Under the pieces are notes generated by a model, which saw only the letters and a list, made by a program, of their open reading frames with translations, did not search any database and was not told where the DNA came from. The position numbers and the translations under genes were made by a program. A stretch of DNA of 6,422 nucleotides from NCBI GenBank assembly GCA_018648945.1, contig JABGQJ010000449.1, positions 1 to 6,422 on the forward strand. Reading direction: 5' to 3'. Below are positions 1-6,422 of the stretch, in pieces (positions within the stretch are counted from its first letter, which is position 1; each line of letters starts with the position of its first letter). The DNA is from Victivallales bacterium. GTDB lineage: Bacteria > Verrucomicrobiota > Lentisphaeria > Oligosphaerales > Lenti-02.

Positions 1-65
1 TTGATGCCCGTCCCGTCCCAGCAGAGCATCCCGATTACAGGTTTCTCGTCCTGTTCTTTCGACAT
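1..65 (-). CDS. Divergent gene, 5' end only, unknown function
   Basis: Reading leftwards, an ATG at 65-63 opens a frame of 21 full codons without a stop up to the window edge. The peptide begins MSKEQDEK and continues with the hydrophobic stretch PVIGMLCWDGTG, which looks like a first beta strand and glycine-rich turn of a cytoplasmic alpha/beta protein. There is no signal peptide. A GGGAG ribosome-binding site lies seven bases upstream of the ATG, which is the main reason to believe this start. The gene is transcribed away from the four-gene plus-strand operon, so the two units share the intergenic region between them. Too little sequence is present to name a family. It could be a regulator or an enzyme of the same pathway, but nothing here decides that. 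Confidence 0.55.
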   Translation of the reverse strand, partial: MSKEQDEKPVIGMLCWDGTGI

Positions 66-72
66 TCTACCA

Positions 73-77
73 CTCCC
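73..77 (-). promoter_or_regulatory. Ribosome-binding site of the divergent gene
   Basis: On the minus strand the sequence reads GGGAG, then seven bases, then ATG at 65-63. Both the match to the anti-Shine-Dalgarno sequence and the spacing are good. This site supports the short divergent reading frame at the left edge. Confidence 0.5.
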
Positions 78-310
78 GTTCACGGTCACCGACCTCTCGA
101 CTGCTTGCCCCGTCACCGGATGACCGATACACGATCCCGACATACGGCGAGACCATGAGGCGGTTCAGGGCGTAGTATCCGGGGTACGAATAGGAAATTG
201 CTTCCCGGCGACGGGAGGAAGGTAGGGCGGACCGGACGTGGAGGCAAGGGGTCGGGTGAGGGTTCGTGGTGCTGGAGGCCGGAGGCCTGGGGACAGTGCA
301 TCTTCTGATT

Positions 311-328
311 TTCAGGTCTTCTCCTGAA
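311..328. repeat. Perfect inverted repeat TTCAGG-N6-CCTGAA
   Basis: The arms TTCAGG (311-316) and CCTGAA (323-328) are exact reverse complements separated by six bases. Arm length and spacing fit an operator bound by a dimeric helix-turn-helix regulator. The same sequence could also form a small RNA hairpin, but no T-run follows, so it is not a standard terminator. It sits in one of the less GC-rich parts of the intergenic region, roughly 250 bases from each flanking start codon. A 6+6 match of this kind can arise by chance in 500 bases, so the functional reading is tentative. Confidence 0.35.
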
Positions 329-575
329 GTTTCGGCACACCAAGTCCCCACGTCTCCCCGCATCGTGTGTCTTCCGGGCGTCGGGCGGCTTCCGGAGGCG
401 CTCGGGGGCGAAAGGTGTCGGGATCGGCTGGTCCGCGGCGGAGAGCGGCTGAGCTCTGGCGCCCCGATAGGATCCGCGTAGCCAGTGCGCCCTCGGGGTG
501 GCGGCTGTTCCTGGAATGCTGGACCGGAGGCGGTAGATTCGCTTCGCGTTCGGGATCCCAACCAGTGAGACGATC

Positions 576-2171
576 ATGCGCGTCCCCCAGGCTCTGTTGT
601 TGATTGGAGTCCTCCTCATGGGCTTGACCTCCTGCACGCACACCCCGCGATCTCCGAAGACTGGCTTGCCCGAAGGTCTCATCCTGCATTTGGACGCGAG
701 CCAGGCGAAGTCGCTGGAGGCGAGGGATGGGACCGTGGTGCTCTGGCGCGATCTGTCGGGGCAGGGGAATGATGCGCGGCTGGTGGCCGGGCCGGGGCCG
801 AAGCCGGTGGCGGGAGGGCTCAATGGCCTTCCCGTCCTGCGGTTCGGCGGCGAGACTTGGCTGGAGGTGGCAGAGCTCGCAGACGAGCCCGGCGGGGTCA
901 CTGCCTTTGCCGTTTTCCGCCGCACGGAGGAACAGGCGAGCAAGCGCAAGTGGCAGCGCCTTCTCTCCTGCTGGGACGGTAAGACGGACAACGACACCAA
1001 AGGACCGTCCTTCTTTGTCGACACGGGCACCAAGGGCGCGGCGCAGGTCGTCCGCATCCGGCAATGCCTGAGTGCGGGCAACACCCACCGGGGGCGCCTC
1101 CGCATCGGCGCGAACATGACCAAGCCCGGCGAGGAGTTGATCGGAGATGTGGCCGAGATCCTCGTCTTCAATCACTCCTTCCTCGTGCACGAGCAGATCC
1201 AGAGCGTGAAGGACTACCTCTTCGCCAAGTGGGGCTTCGAGGAAGACCGCAGCGACTGGACCCGCACGGGCCCGCTCCCGGAGCTTCCCGAACATCGCAC
1301 CACCAAGCGGCCCCTCTCCGATCAGGAGAACCGGGGCCGGTGGCGGCCGTTCGAGCCGCTGTGGGACGACTTCAAGGGCGATGAACTGGACGACGCCAAG
1401 TGGTGGGATCACAATCCCTTCTGGTATGGTCGCGCCCCCTCCCGTTTCCTGCCCGAGAATGTCGCGGTACGCGATGGCATGCTGCATCTCACCTTCCAGC
1501 GCGACGACGCCTTGCCTCGGGAAGTCCTCTACAAGGGCAATGGTGCCGAGTACCACACCTACTCGTCCGCCGCCGTCCAGGCCAAGACGGATGTGCGCTA
1601 TGGCTACTTCGAGATCAAGGCCCGGCCCATGGATTCCGCCGCCTCCAGCGCCTTCTGGTTCTCGGGCGGGGCGAAGGACATGAAAGGCGGCCAGTACGGC
1701 AACGAGATCGATGTGTTCGAGATCGGTGGCAAGGCCGTGAAGTACGAGCACCGTTACGGCATGAACGCCCATGTCTTCCAGACGCCCGAGGACGGCAAGA
1801 AGCACTGGAACTCCGGCGGCACCTGGGTCGCTCCGTTCCGGCTGGCGGACGACTTCCATGTATATGGCCTGGAGTGGACGCCCAAAGTGCTCAACTACTA
1901 CGTGGACGGTATCCTCGTGCGCACGCTGAAGAACACCCACTGGCACACGCCGTTGGCGCTGGACTTCGACTCGGAAGCCATGTTCAGCTGGCTTGGCGTG
2001 CCCAAGGATGAGGACTTGCCTTCCACCTTCTCCATCGAGTATGTCCGCGCCTGGAAGAACGACGAGACCGATGCGGACTGGCGCGAGGACTATCTCCCCC
2101 GCCACGACCGCACCAAACCCACCAGGATCACGAAGTATGCCCGTGAGTTCCGCACGCACCACCCCAAGTAG
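576..2171 (+). CDS. Lipoprotein with LamG-like and GH16 glycoside hydrolase domains
   Basis: This 531-residue protein is probably an endo-acting polysaccharide hydrolase anchored to a membrane. It starts with a lipoprotein signal peptide: hydrophobic residues 5-17 are followed by the lipobox LTSC with the lipidated Cys at position 20. Residues about 33-222 form a LamG/concanavalin-like domain, recognisable from LILHLDAS, WRDLSGQGNDA, LPVLRF, the GDVAEILVFN strand and the closing VKDYLFAKWGF. Such domains usually bind carbohydrate or mediate contacts. Residues about 257-495 are a GH16 domain. The catalytic signature is EIDVFE, with nucleophile E377, D379 and acid/base E382, supported by YGYFEIKARP before it and FHVYGLEWTP and LNYYVDG after it. 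GH16 members cut beta-1,3/1,4-glucans or galactans with retention of configuration; the substrate here is not determined. An in-frame stop at 534-536 and no other start in between make ATG 576 the only reasonable start. The ribosome-binding site is weak (GTGAG, 565-569). It is the first gene of the operon, nine bases before the next. Confidence 0.9.
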   Translation: MRVPQALLLIGVLLMGLTSCTHTPRSPKTGLPEGLILHLDASQAKSLEARDGTVVLWRDLSGQGNDARLVAGPGPKPVAGGLNGLPVLRFGGETWLEVAELADEPGGVTAFAVFRRTEEQASKRKWQRLLSCWDGKTDNDTKGPSFFVDTGTKGAAQVVRIRQCLSAGNTHRGRLRIGANMTKPGEELIGDVAEILVFNHSFLVHEQIQSVKDYLFAKWGFEEDRSDWTRTGPLPELPEHRTTKRPLSDQENRGRWRPFEPLWDDFKGDELDDAKWWDHNPFWYGRAPSRFLPENVAVRDGMLHLTFQRDDALPREVLYKGNGAEYHTYSSAAVQAKTDVRYGYFEIKARPMDSAASSAFWFSGGAKDMKGGQYGNEIDVFEIGGKAVKYEHRYGMNAHVFQTPEDGKKHWNSGGTWVAPFRLADDFHVYGLEWTPKVLNYYVDGILVRTLKNTHWHTPLALDFDSEAMFSWLGVPKDEDLPSTFSIEYVRAWKNDETDADWREDYLPRHDRTKPTRITKYAREFRTHHPK

Positions 2172-2176
2172 GAGAG
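2170..2176 (+). promoter_or_regulatory. Ribosome-binding site overlapping the GH16 stop codon
   Basis: AGGAGAG begins inside the TAG stop of the GH16 gene and lies four bases before ATG 2181. The spacing is short but usable. The overlap suggests translational coupling of the two genes and fixes the start of the sialidase-fold gene. Confidence 0.55.
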
Positions 2177-2180
2177 AACG

Positions 2181-3443
2181 ATGCCAGACCTGGCCGGCTA
2201 CACGCCTTCCGCACACGTGAAAGCGATCACAGACTCATTCCTTGGCACGGAGTTCGAGAACTACGCCAGCGACATGCTGGTGAACCAGCCGGACTATGTC
2301 GTCTTCACCCCCAAACAGAACAATCTGGTGACCGGGGATATCTACAACGACCACTTCCAGGTATTCGACAAGCCCGATGGGCGGCTCTTTGCCGTCTGGA
2401 CGCAGGCCACGGTCGAGGGCGATGTGGACCAGCATATCGCCTTCTCGAAGAGCGTGGACAAGGGGCTGACGTGGGCGGAGCCACAGGTGCTCGCGGGGTC
2501 AAGGAACCAGACCAATCCACAGCTTCGCGCCAGTTGGCAGCAACCCATGGTCAGTGAGTCGGGGCGCATCTACGTCCTCTGGAACCAACAGGTCACCAGT
2601 CGTGGTCCCCACTGCGGCAACATGTTCGGCATCTACTCCGACAACGACGGCGAGACCTGGTCCTCGCCCAAGCTGGTGCCCATGCAGCGCATGAGCCGCG
2701 ATCCCGAAGACCCCATGATCCCCCCGAGTTGGTGCAACTGGCAGCGCCCCCTGCGGTTGGGCAGGGGAGGGCGCTATCTGGTCGGCGTCTCCCGCCACGG
2801 CAAACTGCCGGCGGAGGAACGGATCGGCTGCACGGTCGAATTCCTCCAGTTCGACAACATCGACGACAACCCGGAAGTGGAGAACATCGCTCTCAGTTGG
2901 CTCTCCTCCAATGAGAATGTGCTCGAAGTGAAGCACGAGAAGTTCGGCTCCGCCTGCGAGGAGGCGGGCATTGTCAAGCTTCCCGACGGTCGCCTGTTTG
3001 CTCTGATGCGTACCTGCGCGGGGCACCCGTTCTGGTCCCAGAGCCGCGATGACGGCGCGACCTGGAGCACGCCGACGAAGCTGTTGGATCGCGACGGCGG
3101 CACGGCCTACCTGCACTCCCGCTCCCCGTGCCCGATCTATGACCGGGAAGGGCCGGAAGCGGCGAGCGGCACCTACTTCGCGCTCGTCCACAACGAATTC
3201 GACTTCGAGGGGGATACGGAGTACCAGGCCCGAGGCCCTCTGTACCTCCTGGCCGGGACGTTCAACCCGACCGCAGAGCAACCCATTGAGTTCGCCCCCA
3301 TGCAGCTCTTCGCGCCGCGCCCAGGGGGCAACTCCTTCTACGCCAGTCTCACCATCGTCGATGGCAAGACCGTGCTCTGGTTTCCCGACAAGAAATTCTA
3401 TCTGCTCGGACGCGTGGTCGGCAGCGAGTGGTTCACTAAGTAA
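2181..3443 (+). CDS. Sialidase-superfamily (BNR/Asp-box) protein, probably cytoplasmic
   Basis: This 420-residue protein has the six-bladed beta-propeller signature of the sialidase superfamily. Three Asp boxes (S-x-D-x-G-x-T-W) are visible at residues 91-98 (SVDKGLTW), 153-160 (SDNDGETW) and 288-295 (SRDDGATW). The segment EEAGIVKLPDGRLFALMRT (residues 260-278) matches the region carrying the conserved Glu and second triad Arg of sialidases, here E261 and R277. The usual N-terminal YRIP-type first Arg motif is not obvious; the corresponding strand reads DGRLFAVWTQ. True neuraminidase activity is therefore doubtful, and exo-hydrolysis of another sugar, or a non-sialic substrate, is as likely. 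No signal peptide precedes the fold, and the start is fixed by the ribosome-binding site and by the upstream stop in the same frame, so a cytoplasmic location is inferred. Its place between a secreted GH16 and a sugar epimerase suggests it acts on imported oligosaccharides. Confidence 0.85.
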   Translation: MPDLAGYTPSAHVKAITDSFLGTEFENYASDMLVNQPDYVVFTPKQNNLVTGDIYNDHFQVFDKPDGRLFAVWTQATVEGDVDQHIAFSKSVDKGLTWAEPQVLAGSRNQTNPQLRASWQQPMVSESGRIYVLWNQQVTSRGPHCGNMFGIYSDNDGETWSSPKLVPMQRMSRDPEDPMIPPSWCNWQRPLRLGRGGRYLVGVSRHGKLPAEERIGCTVEFLQFDNIDDNPEVENIALSWLSSNENVLEVKHEKFGSACEEAGIVKLPDGRLFALMRTCAGHPFWSQSRDDGATWSTPTKLLDRDGGTAYLHSRSPCPIYDREGPEAASGTYFALVHNEFDFEGDTEYQARGPLYLLAGTFNPTAEQPIEFAPMQLFAPRPGGNSFYASLTIVDGKTVLWFPDKKFYLLGRVVGSEWFTK

Positions 3444-3446
3444 GGA
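3442..3446 (+). promoter_or_regulatory. Ribosome-binding site of the epimerase gene
   Basis: AAGGA overlaps the TAA stop of the preceding gene and lies eight bases before ATG 3455. It selects 3455 over a nearer ATG at 3450, which is followed by a stop after one more codon. Confidence 0.5.
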
Positions 3447-3454
3447 CATATGAC

Positions 3455-4255
3455 ATGAAGATCGCACTCCAGTTGGGCCTCACCCCCGGCAAGACCGTCC
3501 AGGACAAGCAGAAGTGGGCGGCGGATCACGGTGTCGATGGTATCGAGATCACCCGCGGGAACTATGCGCTGGACAAGCTCGACCAGGCGCGGGAGGACTT
3601 CGCCGACAGCCCCGTGCCCGCAGTGTCCTTCTGCGGCAACCCCACGTTCGACTTCCTCGATCCCGACCCCAAGAAACGCCGTGAGAGCATCAACCAATCC
3701 ACCACCATCCTGAAGTTCTGTGGTAGCATGGGCATGGTTGGGCAGGTCGTGGCCCCCATCTTCGGCGGGCCGCGCATCCCGGACCTGTCTCCCTACAAGA
3801 CCGCCATCGAGCTGGAGAAGGAGCTGTTCGTCGAGGTCTGCAAGGAGCTGGCGAACGTGGCGGCGGCAGCGGGGACGTTGGTCATGCTCGAACCCCTGAA
3901 CCGCTACGAAGAGCACTTCCTCAAGCGTCAGGGTGCAGGAGTCGAGATCATCGAGCGCGTCGGCAACCCCGGCATCGGTTTGATGTCGGATTTCTTTCAC
4001 ATGCACATCGAGGAGACCTCCACGCCAGAGGCCCTGCGGTCGGCGGCGAGTCACGTGAAGCACATGCATCTTGCCGACAACACCCGGATGGAACCCGGTA
4101 GTGGTGATATCGATTACACCGCTGCGTTCACTGTCCTCAAGGAGATCGGCTTTGACGGCTATATGGCCTATGAGTGCGGGATCACCGGCCCTGACCGCGC
4201 GGTCTCGCTGGCCAAGAGCCTCGACTTCGTGCGGGGCTGCATCGCCAAGGCGTGA
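3455..4255 (+). CDS. Ketose 3-epimerase-like TIM-barrel protein
   Basis: This 266-residue protein belongs to the xylose isomerase-like TIM-barrel (AP endonuclease 2) superfamily, most like the D-tagatose/D-psicose 3-epimerases, which are of similar length. These enzymes invert carbon 3 of ketoses using a divalent metal. The expected metal ligands are E146 (LEPLNRYE), D179 (MSDFFHMHIEE), H205 (HMHLADNTR) and E240 (YECG). Their spacings of 33, 26 and 35 residues equal those recalled for the characterised enzymes (E152, D185, H211, E246). The second-shell and substrate residues E152, H182 and R211 are also present in matching places. There is no signal peptide, so it acts in the cytoplasm. It starts 11 bases after the sialidase-fold gene and should be co-transcribed with it. 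The likely job is converting a sugar released from the target polysaccharide into a metabolisable ketose. Hydroxypyruvate isomerase or an uncharacterised sugar isomerase is the main alternative. Confidence 0.85.
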   Translation: MKIALQLGLTPGKTVQDKQKWAADHGVDGIEITRGNYALDKLDQAREDFADSPVPAVSFCGNPTFDFLDPDPKKRRESINQSTTILKFCGSMGMVGQVVAPIFGGPRIPDLSPYKTAIELEKELFVEVCKELANVAAAAGTLVMLEPLNRYEEHFLKRQGAGVEIIERVGNPGIGLMSDFFHMHIEETSTPEALRSAASHVKHMHLADNTRMEPGSGDIDYTAAFTVLKEIGFDGYMAYECGITGPDRAVSLAKSLDFVRGCIAKA

Positions 4256-4288
4256 GCCCCCGACAGCCATAGCCACAGGTTCGCCGCC

Positions 4289-6422
4289 ATGCTGAATCGA
4301 GCGCTTGTCATCGGAACCGTTCTCATGACCGCTTGCACCAGCCGTCAGATTCATGTGTCCGTCAAGGGGCTCGACCAAGCCCCGGGATCGGCAGCGCGCC
4401 CCGTGCGTACGCTGGGACGAGCCCTGATGCTGGCGCGGGGAGGGCCCAATGCGTCCACGATCTGGCTGGGCGAAGGCACGCACCAGGTGTTGGAGACGGT
4501 GGTGATTGGCTCCGAGGTCTCTGGCACGGAGGAGGCCCCACTTACCATCCGCGGCGTGCCGGGGAAGACGATTCTCAGCGGCGGAGCCGAGATTCCCAGT
4601 TCCCTGTTTGAGCCTCTCGCCGACCCCCTCTTGCGGAAGCGCGTGCCCGAGGTCGCACGGCAGCATGTCCTGATCGCTTCCCTGTCCCAGCACCCGGAAC
4701 TGCATGCCTTCTTCACCGCCAGCCCGACCGAGTACAAGCGGCAACCCTACGCCATGCTTACCTGGCAAGGCTACACCCTCCAGCAAGCCCGTTGGCCGAA
4801 TCGCGGCTACGCCTACATGGCCAAGGAGGCCGAGAAGGGCCCCACCACCCGTTGGGGTTGGGAGGCGGTCCCCTACGGCTACGACAGACCCGTGGGGGGG
4901 CGGTTTGCCGTTCGTGCAGAGGGCTTGCTGCCCGGTGAGGCCCCGCTCGACTACGCTGCCCTCGAGACCGAGTTTAGCCGGTCCCACGACATGACCATCT
5001 CCGGCTACCTGTCGAACGACTGGTACTACCAGTTCGAGCCCGTCGGGCGGGTCCACGGCAAGGACAAGGCACTCCAGCTGCTGGGCCCCACCCGGTACGG
5101 TGTCGGCAACCCCAAGATGGGCCTGGAACGCCGCTTCTTCATCGCCAATACTCTCTGCCATCTCGACGAGCCCGGCGAATGGTACTACGACCACGGCGAG
5201 CAGCGCCTCTACCTCTGGTCCGTGCAGACGCCCAGTGACGATGCTCCGGTCCGTATCGCGGGCGGTCCCGCATTGCTCTCAGGCAAGGGGCTGAAGCACG
5301 TCGTGCTGCGCGATCTCGTCTTCGAGAACTTTGGCAAGGAGGGCGTGACCCTCGATAGCTGCGACCATGTCGTGGTCGGCGGCTGCGAGTTCCGCACCGG
5401 TATCGGTCGCGGCATGAGTCTGCGCGGCACGCACAACACCATCACTGGCTGCGAGTTCCACGACCTCGTCTCGGCCTTCGCCCTGAGTGGCCATGGAGCC
5501 AACCGCCTGGCTCTCATCCCCGAACACAACGCCGCCACCAACAACCACATCCACCATTGCCGTCGGCGTGGCTACGGCCTGCTCTACATCGGCGGGGTAG
5601 GGGTCCGCTTCGCCAACAATCTGCTGCATGATCAGAATGGCGGCATCTTCTACGGCGACAACGACGCCATCCTCGAGTACAACGAGTTCTACAACATGGG
5701 CTACGAGATGGGCGACTGGAATGTCGCCTACAACGGAGCCGACCTTACCAAGGTCAACAACCAGTTCCGCTTCAACTTCGTCCATCACCTGATGGAGACC
5801 CCGCGGGGATACCCCGTCGCCGCTGCCCGCTCCGATGATGGCGGGTCCGGCCTCCGCGCCATTGGCAACATCCTCTACAAGTGCGGGCGCAGCGGCTTCG
5901 AGTTCCACGGTCCCGCCAATGACATTCGCGACAATGTCCTCATGGAGACCCAGCATCTTTGGTGGACCCTCCAACGCCCCTACAAGAAGGTGACCCGGGA
6001 GGAGTATCTCGCCGACGAACGCGCGCTGGATCAGAAGAACCGCGGCACTCACATCAAGGCGGATGTGATCGGCAAGGCCGAGAAGCTCCTCGGCAAGAAG
6101 TTCTGGAAACGCGACTTCGTCTGGACCCAGCGTTACCCCCATCTGAAGGGGATCTTCGGCCTGACCAATTGGGAAGACAACCCCTGGATGCAGGGCTACT
6201 GCCGCATCGAGAACAACTACATCTGGCACGGGCGGTCCTTCCCCATCCACGCCCATGGCCACAACAAGGTTGAGACCCCCGCCGCCCTGCGCGGCATCCT
6301 GCCAACGACCGCGACCTACGAGGCGACCAGGACCTTTGATCCTGCTCAGGCCTTCATCGACCCCGCCGCCCTTGATTTCCGCCGCCGCCCTGATGCGGAG
6401 CTTCCTGGGAGCTTCCCGGAGA
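4289..6422 (+). CDS. Right-handed beta-helix lipoprotein, GH141-like, C-terminus cut by window edge
   Basis: An open frame of 711 codons runs from ATG 4289 to the window end without a stop. It opens with a short lipoprotein signal, with Cys16 in MTAC after hydrophobic residues 6-13. Next comes the IHVSVKGLDQAPG...PVRTLGRAL motif (21-46) typical of bacterial beta-helix proteins. The ARWPN motif (167-171) and LDEPGEWYYDHGEQRLYLW (292-310) recall GH141-type enzymes such as the alpha-L-fucosidase/xylanase family. Residues about 335-555 carry parallel beta-helix coils, seen as recurring Asn turns (NNHIHHC, NNLLHDQ, YNEFYN, NNQFRF, GNILYK, DNVLME). The closing FIDPAALDFRRRPD (689-702) resembles the usual end of this family, so probably only a few tens of residues are missing. 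The likely role is extracellular or periplasmic cleavage of a polysaccharide; a lyase or other beta-helix hydrolase is possible. It follows the epimerase by 33 bases with a weak ribosome-binding site (AGG at 4277-4279). Confidence 0.85.
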   Translation, partial: MLNRALVIGTVLMTACTSRQIHVSVKGLDQAPGSAARPVRTLGRALMLARGGPNASTIWLGEGTHQVLETVVIGSEVSGTEEAPLTIRGVPGKTILSGGAEIPSSLFEPLADPLLRKRVPEVARQHVLIASLSQHPELHAFFTASPTEYKRQPYAMLTWQGYTLQQARWPNRGYAYMAKEAEKGPTTRWGWEAVPYGYDRPVGGRFAVRAEGLLPGEAPLDYAALETEFSRSHDMTISGYLSNDWYYQFEPVGRVHGKDKALQLLGPTRYGVGNPKMGLERRFFIANTLCHLDEPGEWYYDHGEQRLYLWSVQTPSDDAPVRIAGGPALLSGKGLKHVVLRDLVFENFGKEGVTLDSCDHVVVGGCEFRTGIGRGMSLRGTHNTITGCEFHDLVSAFALSGHGANRLALIPEHNAATNNHIHHCRRRGYGLLYIGGVGVRFANNLLHDQNGGIFYGDNDAILEYNEFYNMGYEMGDWNVAYNGADLTKVNNQFRFNFVHHLMETPRGYPVAAARSDDGGSGLRAIGNILYKCGRSGFEFHGPANDIRDNVLMETQHLWWTLQRPYKKVTREEYLADERALDQKNRGTHIKADVIGKAEKLLGKKFWKRDFVWTQRYPHLKGIFGLTNWEDNPWMQGYCRIENNYIWHGRSFPIHAHGHNKVETPAALRGILPTTATYEATRTFDPAQAFIDPAALDFRRRPDAELPGSFPE

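Larger units (their letters stand above)
66..575. other. Divergent intergenic region, about 510 bases
   Basis: This stretch lies between the start of the minus-strand gene and the first gene of the plus-strand operon. No convincing gene was found in it. The frames that stay open are rich in Arg, Ser and Pro, lack ribosome-binding sites and resemble no known family. Base composition is mostly GC-rich, with less GC-rich patches around 175-205 and 298-335. The second patch contains a perfect inverted repeat. A TAGATT hexamer at 534-539 resembles a -10 box and would give a leader of about 30 bases for the first operon gene, but it has no good -35 partner. Promoters for both directions are expected here, and possibly a regulator site. 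Confidence 0.6.

Noticed and set aside
274..287. Tandem GGAGGCC GGAGGCC repeat
   Set aside because: It is a two-copy seven-base repeat in GC-rich sequence, too short and too likely by chance to call a feature.
534..539. TAGATT as a -10 promoter box for the operon
   Set aside because: Position relative to ATG 576 is reasonable, but no -35 hexamer lies 16-18 bases upstream. It was left as a remark in the intergenic entry and not called as a promoter.
67..561. Minus-strand open frame (164 codons) filling the intergenic region
   Set aside because: It is an Arg/Ser/Pro-rich product with no ribosome-binding site or family resemblance, and it conflicts with the better-supported divergent start and its upstream control region.
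312..2216. Long minus-strand open frame (634 codons) opposite the GH16 gene
   Set aside because: It mirrors the codon bias of the real gene; GC-rich third positions remove antisense stops. The product is low-complexity, with no signal peptide, ribosome-binding site or family motif.
3450..3458. ATG start just before the epimerase gene
   Set aside because: It is followed by ACA TGA, so it encodes only two residues. The ribosome-binding-site spacing fits ATG 3455.
4253..4291. Same-frame arrangement of the epimerase stop and the beta-helix start, as possible readthrough or fusion
   Set aside because: The beta-helix protein has its own lipoprotein signal peptide at ATG 4289, so it must start there to be exported. 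Frame identity is a one-in-three coincidence.
3398..5194. Long minus-strand open frame (598 codons) across the epimerase and beta-helix genes
   Set aside because: It spans two well-supported plus-strand genes and their junction, has no recognisable domain, and is explained by GC-biased codon use.
5279..6262. Minus-strand open frame (327 codons) rich in Val, Ala and Glu opposite the beta-helix gene
   Set aside because: The GAC/GTC/GGC-rich plus-strand coding sequence automatically gives Val/Asp/Ala-rich antisense peptides. No motif supports a gene.

Overview
The window is GC-rich (clearly above 60 % by eye, with strongly GC-biased third codon positions). It looks like bacterial accessory carbohydrate-metabolism DNA. 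Two proteins begin with lipoprotein signal peptides. The mix of a LamG-like/GH16 lipoprotein, a BNR-repeat sialidase-fold protein, a ketose 3-epimerase-type TIM barrel and a long right-handed beta-helix protein is typical of polysaccharide-degrading bacteria of the Planctomycetota/Verrucomicrobiota/Lentisphaerota or Armatimonadota type. That placement is inference from protein style; no rRNA or other phylogenetic marker is present.

Layout: positions 1-65 hold the first 21 codons of a divergent minus-strand gene of unknown function, with a good ribosome-binding site. Positions 66-575 are an intergenic region that must carry divergent control signals; the clearest structure in it is a perfect TTCAGG-N6-CCTGAA inverted repeat. 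From 576 to the right edge, four plus-strand genes are packed with gaps of 9, 11 and 33 bases and look like one operon. They are a lipoprotein with a LamG-like domain and a GH16 glycoside hydrolase domain (576-2171), a sialidase-superfamily protein with three Asp boxes and no signal peptide (2181-3443), a D-tagatose/D-psicose 3-epimerase-like protein (3455-4255), and a beta-helix lipoprotein resembling GH141-type enzymes (4289 to beyond 6422, apparently only a few residues short of complete).

Likely joint role (inference): the two surface or periplasmic lipoproteins attack a polysaccharide. GH16 would cut the backbone in endo fashion and the beta-helix enzyme would remove or cleave side chains or unusual linkages. 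The sialidase-fold protein and the epimerase, both without export signals, would process released sugars in the cytoplasm. GH16 members act on beta-1,3/1,4-glucans and galactans (laminarin, agar, porphyran, carrageenan), but the actual substrate cannot be read from this window. No transporter, sulfatase, regulator, SusC/SusD pair, tRNA, rRNA, insertion sequence or CRISPR array was seen. The system is best described as a small, possibly undescribed polysaccharide utilisation operon, not a new kind of genetic element.
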